The notes below the pieces were generated by a model that searched no databases, was not told the origin of the DNA, and saw only the letters and a list, made by a program, of their open reading frames with translations. The position numbers and the translations under genes are program-made. Shown piece by piece: positions 8,346 through 16,962 of a DNA stretch of 64,000 nucleotides; the stretch's first letter is position 1, and every line of letters begins with the position of its first letter. The stretch is from CAYRVX01 sp964427875 (GTDB lineage: Bacteria > Planctomycetota > Phycisphaerae > SM23-33). The stretch lies in assembly GCA_964427875.1 (NCBI GenBank), contig CAYRVX010000012.1:1-64000 (forward strand). Direction: 5' to 3'.

Positions 8346-8906
8346 GTGAGATACTGGAAGTACTGCCTGTGGGTTCTCATTCCTGCCGTGGTGGCCGTTA
8401 CGGTGACGGCCTGCAGGGAAGAAACTGCGGAGGAGCCGCTGCTCCTGCTGGAGGACGGCGGCAACCTTCTCGACCTTCCGCCGGCGAAGGGCCCGGTGGC
8501 CGATAACAGCCGCTGCCACGTGTGCCACGTCAACTACGAGGAGGAGCTCCTCGCCGTCCTGCACGCGCGGGCCAACGTCGGCTGCGAGCGGTGCCACGGC
8601 TCCTGCTACGACCATTGCAGCGACGAGGACAACATCACGCCGCCCGACATCATGTACCCGCGGGCGAAGATCAACCCGTCCTGCATGCTGTGTCATCCCA
8701 AGAGCAGGATCGACACCCCGAAGCTCCCGCAGCACAAGCCGCTCTTCGCCGCCGGGCAGAAGAAACGCTGCACCGACTGCCACGGCAGCCACCGTCTGCA
8801 CTATCGCACGCGAAGGTGGGACAAGGCGACCGGCGAGCTCCTCGCCGACGACGGCGTCCGCATGCTCACCGACATGCCGGCCGAGCAGAAACCTCCTTCG
8901 CCGTGA
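8346..8906 (+). CDS. Tetrahaem c-type cytochrome lipoprotein
   Basis: A 186-aa protein with a lipoprotein signal (hydrophobic segment, then VTAC with the lipid Cys at about residue 23) and four CxxCH c-haem motifs: CHVCH, CERCH, CMLCH and CTDCH. Extra His residues are available as distal ligands. It should sit on the periplasmic face of a membrane and move electrons; the partner is not visible, since neighbours are Tat-exported non-haem proteins. The GTG start at 8346 has AGGGG close upstream. It resembles the NapC/NrfH/cytochrome c3-like small multihaem class only in motif content. It ends 85 bp from the convergent isomerase-like gene. Confidence 0.88.
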   Translation: MRYWKYCLWVLIPAVVAVTVTACREETAEEPLLLLEDGGNLLDLPPAKGPVADNSRCHVCHVNYEEELLAVLHARANVGCERCHGSCYDHCSDEDNITPPDIMYPRAKINPSCMLCHPKSRIDTPKLPQHKPLFAAGQKKRCTDCHGSHRLHYRTRRWDKATGELLADDGVRMLTDMPAEQKPPSP

Positions 8907-8991
8907 GGCCCTCGATCCGCCGAGCTCGCGGAGAGCGGCAATGCGCTGAAACGCCGTCGCCGGTACGCGCCGGATGGTTTCTGACGGAACG

Positions 8992-9969
8992 CTACGCGCT
9001 CCGCGCCGTGTCCTTCAGAAAGGCCAGGCCCTTCTTCGCCAGCTCGTCGGCCGACTCGTAGATCGGGCGCCAGATGCACGCCGCGGCGCAGAGGTCCACG
9101 ATGCCGATGGCGAAGCTCTCGATCGTGACCCAGCCGCGATAGTCGATGTCCTTCAGGGCGGCGAAGACCTCTTTCCATCGCACCTGACCCGTGCCGGGCA
9201 CGCCGCGGTCGGACTCGGAGGCGTGGAAGTGGCCCAGGGCATCCCCCGTGGCGCGGATGGCCGCGGCCGTGTCCTTCTCCTCGATGTTCCCGTGGAACGT
9301 GTCGATCTGCACCTTCAGGGCCGGACTTCCCACTTCCTTGACCAGCTTCAAGGCGTCGGCGGCCGTGTTCACCATGTACGTCTCGAACCGGTTCAGCGGC
9401 TCGATCGCCAGTTGGACCTTGGCCTTCCGGGCGTGCTCGGCCGCGGCGCCGAGGCCCTCGACGCACCATTTCCATTCGTCGTCCGTGCGCCGCCGGCCGG
9501 TAAGGTAGCTCACGGGCGAGTACAGCGGGCCGGCCACCGTGTCGCCCCCCATCTCGGCGGTGATGTCGGCCATCCGCTTGAGCCGCTCGATGCCGGCCTT
9601 GCGCTCGGCCGCCTTCTGGCTGCAAATGTTCGTGCCCGGCAGGAGGACGCAGCAGGAGGTCAGGCCCACGCCTGCCTTCTCGCACGCCTGCCGCGTGGCC
9701 TTGGCATCGAGCACGCTGAGGTCGTTGAAGGGGACCTCGACACCGTCGTAGCCCATCTCCGCGACCTTCGGAATCAGGTCGATCTGGTCCTTCGAGAACG
9801 TGGCCGTGTAGACCAGGAGGTTCAGGCCGTACTTCACCCTCAGGGGCTTCCAGCCGGCAAAGACCCCTTCCTGCGGCTCGAGGTCCGCACAGCCCGTCAG
9901 GCCGGCCGCGCCGGCGACAATCCCTACGTTCCGCAGAAACCCCCGCCTGGTAATATGCTTTCGCGACAT
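8992..9969 (-). CDS. Tat-exported sugar phosphate isomerase/epimerase-like lipoprotein (TIM barrel)
   Basis: This 325-aa protein has a Tat motif (ITRRGFLRNVGIVAG) with a lipobox-like Cys (GLTGC) and then an AP-endonuclease-2/xylose-isomerase-like barrel. Metal-binding and catalytic positions expected in the D-tagatose 3-epimerase family are recognisable: Glu in AIEPLNRFE, Asp in QIDTFHGN, His in HFHASESDRG and Glu in TIESF. It is thus probably a metal-dependent ketose epimerase or isomerase acting outside the cytoplasm. The substrate cannot be told from sequence. It is convergent with the tetrahaem gene and divergent from the ThuA-like gene. Confidence 0.87.
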   Translation of the reverse strand: MSRKHITRRGFLRNVGIVAGAAGLTGCADLEPQEGVFAGWKPLRVKYGLNLLVYTATFSKDQIDLIPKVAEMGYDGVEVPFNDLSVLDAKATRQACEKAGVGLTSCCVLLPGTNICSQKAAERKAGIERLKRMADITAEMGGDTVAGPLYSPVSYLTGRRRTDDEWKWCVEGLGAAAEHARKAKVQLAIEPLNRFETYMVNTAADALKLVKEVGSPALKVQIDTFHGNIEEKDTAAAIRATGDALGHFHASESDRGVPGTGQVRWKEVFAALKDIDYRGWVTIESFAIGIVDLCAAACIWRPIYESADELAKKGLAFLKDTARSA

Positions 9970-10213
9970 TGTCGATCCTCCGGAAAGCTGTTCAGGGTCG
10001 TTATCACACGGCCGGTGAGTCTAGCCCCGCCGTGTTCGCGAGTCAAGCGGCTATTTAATTGCCGGAGGGAGTTGCGGCGCGTGGCCGCTCGGGTTAGCAT
10101 GGCACTGAAGCTCGGCACCGCAGCCGAACTCGGTGTACCTGGGAAATGTCAGGAAATACCAATATGCTAACAAGGCGGAACGATTCGTTGATCAAGATGA
10201 AAGGAGCCGGGCC

Positions 10214-11236
10214 GTGCTTTGGACGAAACACATCTTGGAGTATTTGGCGATGATGCTCGTGGCGGCGACCTTCACGTTCGGCGGCGAGGCCGGGGCCGCA
10301 GAGCCCTGGGTGGTCCTCGAAGGCAAGGAAGGGCCGGGCAAGGGCAAGCACGTCGTGCTCCTCGCCGGCGACGACGAGTACCGCTCGGAAGACCTGATCC
10401 CGCAGTTGGCGAAGATCCTGGCCGTGCATCACGGCTTCAAGTGCACGGTCCTCTTCGCGATCAACAGGGAGACGGGCGAGATCGATCCCAAGACGCAGGA
10501 CAACATCCCCGGCCTGGAGGCGCTGAAGACCGCCGACCTGATGGTCATGTTCCTGCGCTTCCGGGACCTGCCCGACGAGCAGATGAAGCCCATCATGGAC
10601 TACACGAACTCCGGCCGGCCGATCATGGGGCTCCGGACGAGCACGCACGCGTTCAACTTCCGGAAGCACAAGGGCGGCCCGTATGCCAAGTGGAGCTTCC
10701 GCGCCGGGGGCGAGACCAAGGGCGGGTACGGCCGCCAGGTCTTCGGTGAGACGTGGATCAACCACTACGGCCGCCACCAGCGGGAGAGCACCCGCGGCCT
10801 CGTCGCCAAGGGCATGGAGAACCACCCGATCGTCAAGGGCTGCGAGGACATCTGGGGGCCGTCGGACGTTTACGGGATCACCACGCTTCTCGGCGACTGC
10901 AAGCCGCTGATCATGGGCCAGGTGCTCGAGGGCATGGACCCGAAGGACAAGCCGAACACGGAGAAGAAACCGGTGCCCGTCGCCTGGATCAAGACGTACA
11001 CCGGCACGGAAGGGAAGCCCTCAAGGGTCTTCACGACCACGATGGGCCACGGGGGCGACCTCAAGAGCGAGGGGTTCCGCCGCCTCCTCGTCAACGCCTG
11101 CTGCTGGTGCGTGGGCATGGAAGACAAGATCCCCGCCCGGGCCAAGGTCGACTTCGTCGGCAAGTACAGCCCCAACAGGATCGGCATGGGCGGCCACAAG
11201 AAGGGACTGAAGCCCGAGGACCACAAGATCAAGTGA
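10214..11236 (+). CDS. Exported ThuA-like domain protein
   Basis: The 340-aa product has a signal peptide (MLVAATFTFGGEAGAA) and a ThuA/class I glutamine-amidotransferase-like fold: KHVVLLAGDDEYRSEDLIPQ at the first strand, then LMVMFLRFRDLP, GLRTSTHAF and TTMGHGGDL. Planctomycetes encode many such exported ThuA-like proteins, usually near sugar-isomerase and oxidoreductase genes, as here. ThuA was named for trehalose utilisation, but the reaction is poorly established. The GTG start at 10214 has AAAGGAG with 7-base spacing; an in-frame upstream start at 10133 lacks a ribosome site. The stop codon abuts the second assembly gap. Confidence 0.82.
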   Translation: MLWTKHILEYLAMMLVAATFTFGGEAGAAEPWVVLEGKEGPGKGKHVVLLAGDDEYRSEDLIPQLAKILAVHHGFKCTVLFAINRETGEIDPKTQDNIPGLEALKTADLMVMFLRFRDLPDEQMKPIMDYTNSGRPIMGLRTSTHAFNFRKHKGGPYAKWSFRAGGETKGGYGRQVFGETWINHYGRHQRESTRGLVAKGMENHPIVKGCEDIWGPSDVYGITTLLGDCKPLIMGQVLEGMDPKDKPNTEKKPVPVAWIKTYTGTEGKPSRVFTTTMGHGGDLKSEGFRRLLVNACCWCVGMEDKIPARAKVDFVGKYSPNRIGMGGHKKGLKPEDHKIK

Positions 11237-11336
11237 NNNNNNNNNNNNNNNNNNNNNNNNNNNNNNNNNNNNNNNNNNNNNNNNNNNNNNNNNNNNNNNN
11301 NNNNNNNNNNNNNNNNNNNNNNNNNNNNNNNNNNNN
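11237..11336. other. Assembly gap (100 N)
   Basis: Exactly 100 N. The adjacency of the ThuA-like gene and the truncated helical protein gene is a scaffolding inference. Confidence 0.99.
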
Positions 11337-11495
11337 CTCGACGTGGCGCTGCTTGTCGCGGTGAAGCTGCTCGACCTGCTGGCGGACGGCCGGATCGGTC
11401 ACCTTGGCGACCAGGTCCGCGTAGGCCTCAAGGGCCTGCTGCTCCTGGCTCAGGAGCGTCTGGAACTGCTCCCGAAGCGTGGCCTGCTCAAGCAT
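11337..11495 (-). CDS. Ferritin-like helical protein, C-terminus lost in gap
   Basis: 53 codons are visible before the assembly gap. The sequence LREQFQTLLSQEQQALEAYA, then DPAVRQQVEQLHRDKQRHVE, has the spacing of a ferritin-like or rubrerythrin-like four-helix bundle, where Glu and His residues would bind a di-metal site; the assignment is tentative because half the protein is missing. The ATG at 11495 has GGAGG about 9 bases upstream and overlaps the end of the preceding small gene by 8 bp, indicating translational coupling. Confidence 0.6.
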
Positions 11496-11727
11496 CGGCG
11501 CCGCCCTCCGCAAGCCTGTGGGCAAGCAGCTCGATGGTCTGGCGGTGGACCTTGGTGTCGGCCAGGATCGCCTCGACGATGGTGTACACCTCGGCGCGAT
11601 CTTCCACGTCGAGACATTCGGAGTGAGCGATCTCCTCGGACGTGGCCATCAGCGTGGCGGCCAACCGGCCTTCCACGTTGGCCAAGGCTCGGACATTTCC
11701 CCCTAACCCGCCGTGACCGTGCGTCAT
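11488..11727 (-). CDS. Small helical protein of unknown function
   Basis: A 79-aa acidic protein rich in helix-forming residues (EGRLAATLMATSEEIAHSEC, then VEDRAEVYTIVEAILADTKV). The His/Glu spacing is reminiscent of small four-helix metal-binding proteins, but I do not recognise the family. The ATG at 11727 has a strong GGAGGT site 6 bases upstream. It overlaps the following ferritin-like gene by 8 bp, so the two are probably made together. About 300 bp upstream, to the tRNA gene, shows no other gene. Confidence 0.55.
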   Translation of the reverse strand: MTHGHGGLGGNVRALANVEGRLAATLMATSEEIAHSECLDVEDRAEVYTIVEAILADTKVHRQTIELLAHRLAEGGADA

Positions 11728-12025
11728 CGCCGCACCTCCGCTCAGACGGCAGCAACCACTAGAAGTGCCTTACGTGCCTTAGATATTAGATTATCCCGCG
11801 CCGCAGGATCGAGCACAAGGAATTCCCCGCCCATTTAGCAAACGAAATCGTCCGGGCCGACCCGGGGCGCCTCACGCCTGGCAGCTCGCCCGGGGCCGTG
11901 AGTCCCGGCGGAGAATGCTCTCGTCGAGCAGGGGCCTCTCCAGCTCGGCGCGGTCGGCTGCGCCGGCCGCATCGTTATGGAGGTTCGTCGTCTCCCGTAC
12001 GTCGGCCGTCATGTCGGCCGGACAA

Positions 12026-12111
<86 letters not shown>

Positions 12112-12127
12112 GACTGATGGTCCCAAC

Positions 12128-12156
12128 AGGATATGCCCTCATCCGCGGCTTGTCAA
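12128..12156 (-). promoter_or_regulatory. Promoter for tRNA-Leu
   Basis: On the minus strand, TTGACA (12156-12151) and TATCCT (12133-12128) are 17 bp apart, and the predicted start lies about 10 bases before the tRNA 5' end. The -35 is perfect. Confidence 0.8.
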
Positions 12157-12186
12157 GACCGCGCTGAGGGGGTTGGTTCGGAAAGA

Positions 12187-14487
12187 TCACCCCGGTCCCA
12201 GCCGGCGTATTCGTCTGCGTCTCAGCAGGGCCAGGGCGCCCACGGCGAGCAGCCCGATGGCGGACGGCTCGGGCACTGTCTCGGCGCCCGGGACAGGGAC
12301 CGTCCGGCCGTAATAGGCCTTGAGTATGGCGAAGTCGTCGCGGTCGGCGTCGGAGTCCCCGTCCAAGTCGCCGCCGGGCCAGCCCAGGCCGCTCTTGCCG
12401 GCATTGCTCTTCCACGAGAGGTAGTCGAGGTAGTTGACTGTCCCATCGAAGTTCAGATCGCCCGGCAGCGCCGCGACGAGGCGCACGCGGTCGGCCTCGT
12501 AGGCGACGCCGAGGCTCAAGTCCGCGTCGATCTCAAAGCCGCTGATCCGGTCGAACGCGCCGGATACTGCCGCCGCGGTGAGGATCTCGTACTCGTCCCC
12601 GTACTGGAAGGTGAGCCCGTCGGCGAGATCCAGCGCCAGCGTGCCGCGCAGGTCGGCCTCGCCGGTGATGGCCAGACGGCCGAAGACGCTGGCCGCGGGG
12701 TCGCCCAGCTCGAGCTCCAGGATGCCGTCCTCATCCTGAACGAAGCCGCCGCCGGCGGTCAGCGCGCTGTTGGCGTCGATCGAGATCGTCGCGGAGTTCG
12801 TGAGGTCTGCCACCGGCGCGAAGGCGCGCCCGTTCAGGATGCCGAGGTTCCCCTGGTTGTGTTCCAGCGTGTTGAGCTTGGCGAAGGCCGAGCCCGGCCC
12901 GTCCAGGATGATGTCCGCCTGGCTGGTGACGATGTCGCTGACATAGGGCATGACGAGCTTGGAATCGGCCCGGGCGATCCACGTGCCGCCGGTCAATGTG
13001 GTGTCCGGAAGCTGGACGATGTCGGCCTCGACCCGCAGCTCCCTCCCGCCGCCGGCGTTGGCCTCGATCGTGCCGAGGTTGCTCAGCGTGACGCTGGCCC
13101 CGATCCTGCCGTGGCCTTCGATGGTATGCCCGGCCTCGTTGGTGACGGTGACCCCCGGATCGGCCGTCAGGGAGGCCGGGCCGTCGGCGGCTTCCAGACG
13201 CAGCCGCCCGGTCCCCGTCAGGGCCAGGTCGTTCGTCGCTCGAAGGAACGAGTCGTTCCCGCCCGTTGCATTCACCCGGATGAGCCCGTGGTTCGTCCAC
13301 GTCCCCTCGCCGTAGCAGTCCCCCGAGGAGGTGACCCGAACGGTGGCCGGGCCGTCGATCGTGACGTCCCGGAGCGTGGGAACGTCCCAGTCCTGAGTGA
13401 CGAACTGACCCGCTCCCGTGAGCGTCCCGCCGACGATCGTACAGCCCTTGAGCCTCACCGTGCCGGCTGCGTCGATCGTGCCGTTGTTGGTGACGGTGAT
13501 CCTGTCGATGTACAGCACGCACCCGGCCTCGGCCCTGAACGTGCCGTTGTTCGTCTTGTCTTCGGTCATCAGCCACAGCCAGTCGTGCTCGCTGCCGGCG
13601 TTGGGGTTGTTCGCGTTGACCGTGCCGTAGTTGATCAACCTGGCCCGGATTTCGCCATGCCCGTCGATCGTGTGGTCGGCCTGGTTGGTGATCGTCACGG
13701 CCGAGTCAGTCCCCAGGACGGCATCGTTAGTGGCGCCGCTGTCGAGGCTCACTCGTCCGGTGCCGGCGAATGTCAGGAGGGCCGTGGCCGTCAGGTGGGC
13801 GTCATTTGAGCCGGCGACGATCAGTTCGACCGTCCCGTTGTTGGTCCAGGTTCCGAAGCCCTCCAGGTCGGCGCGCGAGAGCGCGCCGACGGTTGCACCA
13901 CCGTCGATGGTCACGTCAGCAAGCACGCTCGCCGGGCCCTGCTGGACGGCGAATCTGCCGGGGCCGGTCAGGAGGCCCCCTTCCACGTGGGCGTCCCACA
14001 GCCCGATGGTTCCCGTTGCGTGGATCACGCCGCCGGCGTTATCGACGGTGCCGCTCTCGAACCACAAGATCGTGCCGTCCTCGGCACGGATCGTGCCGTG
14101 GTTGAAGACGTCGCCGGCGATCTTCGCCGTCCCGGCGACCGAGTTGATGACCGTGCCGTAGTTGGCCAGGCCGCCGCTGTTGACCCTGAGCCGCTTGGCC
14201 CGGAGGTCGAGCGTGGCCGTGGGGCTCTCGATGAGCATCCCGTCGATGCGGGGAAGGATGTCCATCAGGATGGCCGTCGCCCCGGCGCCGGTGGGCACGT
14301 TTGCGTATTCGTCCGAGTCGTCAGGCACCTCCTGGGGGGACCAGTTGAGCTTGTTGCTCCATGCGCCGCTTCCGCCGACGAGGGCCCAGTCGATGTGCTG
14401 GATCTGCGCGGGGCAGAGCGCCGCCGCCAGCAAGACAGCCAGCGGCGCCACGACGGCCCGCGCGCAATAGTACCTGCTCAACGACAT
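12187..14487 (-). CDS. PEP-CTERM protein with passenger-like repeats and dockerin-like EF-hands
   Basis: A 766-aa exported protein: a signal peptide (AVVAPLAVLLAAALCPAQ), then a long beta-helix-like region of repeated units (NYGTVINS, NNGTVELIVAGSNDAHL, NEAGHTIEGHGRIGA). A dockerin-like calcium pair follows (GDLNFDGTVNYLDYLSWK and GDLDGDSDADRDDFAILKAY), and then a PEP-CTERM anchor: VPEPS, a hydrophobic helix and RRRR. PEP-CTERM proteins are normally processed by an exosortase; none is in this window. ATG 14487 is chosen over an in-frame start at 14583 because it gives a standard signal peptide. It is divergent from the propeller gene at 14785. The role is probably as a surface structural or adhesive protein. 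Confidence 0.9.
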   Translation of the reverse strand: MSLSRYYCARAVVAPLAVLLAAALCPAQIQHIDWALVGGSGAWSNKLNWSPQEVPDDSDEYANVPTGAGATAILMDILPRIDGMLIESPTATLDLRAKRLRVNSGGLANYGTVINSVAGTAKIAGDVFNHGTIRAEDGTILWFESGTVDNAGGVIHATGTIGLWDAHVEGGLLTGPGRFAVQQGPASVLADVTIDGGATVGALSRADLEGFGTWTNNGTVELIVAGSNDAHLTATALLTFAGTGRVSLDSGATNDAVLGTDSAVTITNQADHTIDGHGEIRARLINYGTVNANNPNAGSEHDWLWLMTEDKTNNGTFRAEAGCVLYIDRITVTNNGTIDAAGTVRLKGCTIVGGTLTGAGQFVTQDWDVPTLRDVTIDGPATVRVTSSGDCYGEGTWTNHGLIRVNATGGNDSFLRATNDLALTGTGRLRLEAADGPASLTADPGVTVTNEAGHTIEGHGRIGASVTLSNLGTIEANAGGGRELRVEADIVQLPDTTLTGGTWIARADSKLVMPYVSDIVTSQADIILDGPGSAFAKLNTLEHNQGNLGILNGRAFAPVADLTNSATISIDANSALTAGGGFVQDEDGILELELGDPAASVFGRLAITGEADLRGTLALDLADGLTFQYGDEYEILTAAAVSGAFDRISGFEIDADLSLGVAYEADRVRLVAALPGDLNFDGTVNYLDYLSWKSNAGKSGLGWPGGDLDGDSDADRDDFAILKAYYGRTVPVPGAETVPEPSAIGLLAVGALALLRRRRIRRLGPG

Positions 14488-14591
14488 GGCCTTGTTCCTC
14501 TCTCCGACAGGGCCTCCTCCAAACGGTGACCAACCTGTGCAGGGCCTCCCAGGCGGCGCTGCCCGCAGCGCCATGAGCTTCATTACAACAC

Positions 14592-14597
14592 ATTATA
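14592..14597 (-). promoter_or_regulatory. Candidate -10 box for the PEP-CTERM gene
   Basis: TATAAT on the minus strand, preceded by GCGCGG exactly as in the two LEPR-XLL promoters at 45.3 and 50.6 kb. No clear -35 is present, so the call is tentative. Confidence 0.4.
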
Positions 14598-14784
14598 CCG
14601 CGCCTGGGCCGCCTGCGCCTAGCCATAGCAGACAAGTATGTCGGTGCGTGGGACGGGATTTCCCGGCCGGCCGCCGCCGGCAAGTCCCGGCGTGACCCGC
14701 GACCTTGACGGGGGTTGAAGCTAATGTTCAGATTGTCCGTCATCGTGGGTCCCGTCAGTCATTACGGATTTGGGGAGGATTGCC

Positions 14785-16962
14785 ATGTTGAGGTCGCGAA
14801 CGAGCCTGCTGCTTCTGGCGTTTCTGGTCCTGTTTGGCGGCGTGTTGCCCGCTTCGCACGCCCAAAGACGCGGCGGATCAAGGGGCAGGACCGACGCCCC
14901 GCCCGAAATCGAGCGCGCCATGAAGGAGATGTGGCGCCGGGGGTCGTGCCTGCTGTCTTCGGTCTACAAGCCGGCCGAGAGGGAAGCCGCCGTGCCGGGG
15001 GACGTCGGTTCAACGCCGATCGTGAGCGCCGCGGTTCTGAGGCGGCAGGGCCTGGTGCTCTGCTATGCCACGGACGGCCAGACGATCTGGGCGGCCGATG
15101 ACCAGAAGCTCTACCAGGTGGACGGCGCGGCCGGGAAGGTGCTCAGGGAATTCGACCGGCTTGCCGGCCTGCCGAGTGGGCCGATTCAGTCGATCGCCGC
15201 GGCGGGCGGGAGCGTCTGGCTGGCCACTCGCGGCGGCCTGGCCCGCCTGGACGTCAAGGCCGGGAGAATCACGCCCGCGGGCGATGGCCTCCGCCTCACC
15301 ATGGGGCGCCTGGCGGCCGGGCCCAGCGGCGTCTGGCTCGTCAGCGACGCCGGCGCATACCGCCTGGCACCGGGCGAAACGCAGTGGCGGAAGCTGCCGG
15401 ACTTCCCCGGCCGGGAGCAGTTGGCCGGGCAGATGCGCAGGGGATTCTGGTCGGCCGTGTGGCACAAGAAGATGCGCGTCCTGATGCCGTCGATCCTGGC
15501 GTCGAAAGACGGCCTCCACGTCGTCTGCACGAACCATCTGCTGCACTACTCGGCCGCCGACGGCAAATGGCGCCAGATCAGTCGGGAGGCCTGGCAGGCG
15601 ATCGCATCCGGGCGGATCGTCTGGGGGCTGACCACGGGCGGCGCCGTCCGGTACGACCCGGCCGCGGGGAAGACCGATCGCTTCGAGGCGGGCAAGGGCC
15701 CCGCGACGGGGCGCCCCGTCGCCATGGCCGTCGCCGACGCCGCGTTCTTCCTCGCCAGCCAGCCGGATTACGACAAGAACGCCAACCGCTTCGTCGGCGG
15801 CGGGATCAGCCGGCTGGACCTGGCAAGCGGCAAGTGGACCGTCGCCGACGAGGTCGACGGCACCTCCGTCCGCTTCATCACAACCGTGCTCGCCGACGGT
15901 GATGAGGCATGGGCCGCGTGCATTCTCTACGAGAAGGTCAACCAGCGCGGCGCCCATCCGGGGATGGCCCACGTCAAGCGCTGGCGCCCGGAGGCCGCCG
16001 GGCTGGGGCTGCTGCACTACACCGGCGGGAAGTGGACGCTCCAGAAGCGAAAGGGCCTCAAGACCGAGCAGCGATGGGTGATGGGCCAGAAGGGAACGGT
16101 CAAGAAGGACTTCATCGGCCCGGAAACCGTGGAAACGATGTGCCGCTGCGGCGACCGCCTCTGGGGCGTCTACCGGATCGTGCCGCAGCACTACTATGCG
16201 GGGTACTTCATCTCGGCCGGCTGCCTCGCTGAGCGGTCGGCCGGCCGCTGGCAGGCGCGGTTCGACGTTCGCACCAAGGAGCTCGGCTTCGAGGGCGAGC
16301 AGCCCAGGCTCATGCTCATCTCCCATTCGCACGGCCATCGCATCGTGCTGGCCGACGGGCATCCCATCGTGCTGGGCATGGAGAAGCTGGCCGGGCGAGC
16401 GTGGGTGATCTCGGAGGGCGGGCTGTTCGCCGAGGGGCCCGGCACGGGCAGGTTTGCGCCCGTGCTGCGGGAGCCGGCGCGGCTGTATTGGCGCGCGACG
16501 GCGGCCGCGGCCGACGGGACCTGCGTCTGGTTCGGCGGCGACGGCGGCACGATCAGCCGCCTGGACCGCAAGACCGGTCGGCTGGAGCTGCTCGGCGTGG
16601 CCGAGGGACGCAAGATCCTCCACATGGTCGCCAGGGACGGCGGCGTGCGGGCCGCGACGGGCAAGTCGGACGCCATCCTGCCCATCTCGCTCGCCTCCGC
16701 GCCCAGGCTGCCGGAAGGAGACGTTCTGGAGTTCGACGGCCGGCGCTGGGCGGCCGGGGCCGGCCAGGTCGACCGGCAGGCCCTGCCTTACACGTTCCGA
16801 CAGAGGAGCAACTACCTCTACAAGGCCGGCAAGCGCATCGCCTTCGTGAAGGGCGTCTTTCGCCCGACCGTGCTCTGCGAGGACCGCGTCGGCGGCAAGC
16901 TCTGGCTGGGCACGTATGACGGTGTGGTCAGTGTGCCGCTCTCGCCCGGGAGCGCCCAATGA
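14785..16962 (+). CDS. Exported beta-propeller protein (two-component-regulator-propeller-like)
   Basis: The 725-aa product has a signal peptide (LLLLAFLVLFGGVLPASHAQ) and a run of blade-like repeats: GPIQSIAAAGGSVWLATRGG, GGLARLDVKAGRITP, GGISRLDLASGKWTV, GGTISRLDRKTGRLELLGVA and GGKLWLGTYDGVVSVPL. The W.A/GT..GG.R pattern resembles the periplasmic propeller of hybrid sensor kinases, but no kinase domain follows, so the protein is probably free in the periplasm or surface-associated. ATG 14785 has GGGGAGG 6 bases upstream. Its stop overlaps the start of the next gene (ATGA), so the two products are translationally coupled and likely act together. Confidence 0.78.
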   Translation: MLRSRTSLLLLAFLVLFGGVLPASHAQRRGGSRGRTDAPPEIERAMKEMWRRGSCLLSSVYKPAEREAAVPGDVGSTPIVSAAVLRRQGLVLCYATDGQTIWAADDQKLYQVDGAAGKVLREFDRLAGLPSGPIQSIAAAGGSVWLATRGGLARLDVKAGRITPAGDGLRLTMGRLAAGPSGVWLVSDAGAYRLAPGETQWRKLPDFPGREQLAGQMRRGFWSAVWHKKMRVLMPSILASKDGLHVVCTNHLLHYSAADGKWRQISREAWQAIASGRIVWGLTTGGAVRYDPAAGKTDRFEAGKGPATGRPVAMAVADAAFFLASQPDYDKNANRFVGGGISRLDLASGKWTVADEVDGTSVRFITTVLADGDEAWAACILYEKVNQRGAHPGMAHVKRWRPEAAGLGLLHYTGGKWTLQKRKGLKTEQRWVMGQKGTVKKDFIGPETVETMCRCGDRLWGVYRIVPQHYYAGYFISAGCLAERSAGRWQARFDVRTKELGFEGEQPRLMLISHSHGHRIVLADGHPIVLGMEKLAGRAWVISEGGLFAEGPGTGRFAPVLREPARLYWRATAAAADGTCVWFGGDGGTISRLDRKTGRLELLGVAEGRKILHMVARDGGVRAATGKSDAILPISLASAPRLPEGDVLEFDGRRWAAGAGQVDRQALPYTFRQRSNYLYKAGKRIAFVKGVFRPTVLCEDRVGGKLWLGTYDGVVSVPLSPGSAQ

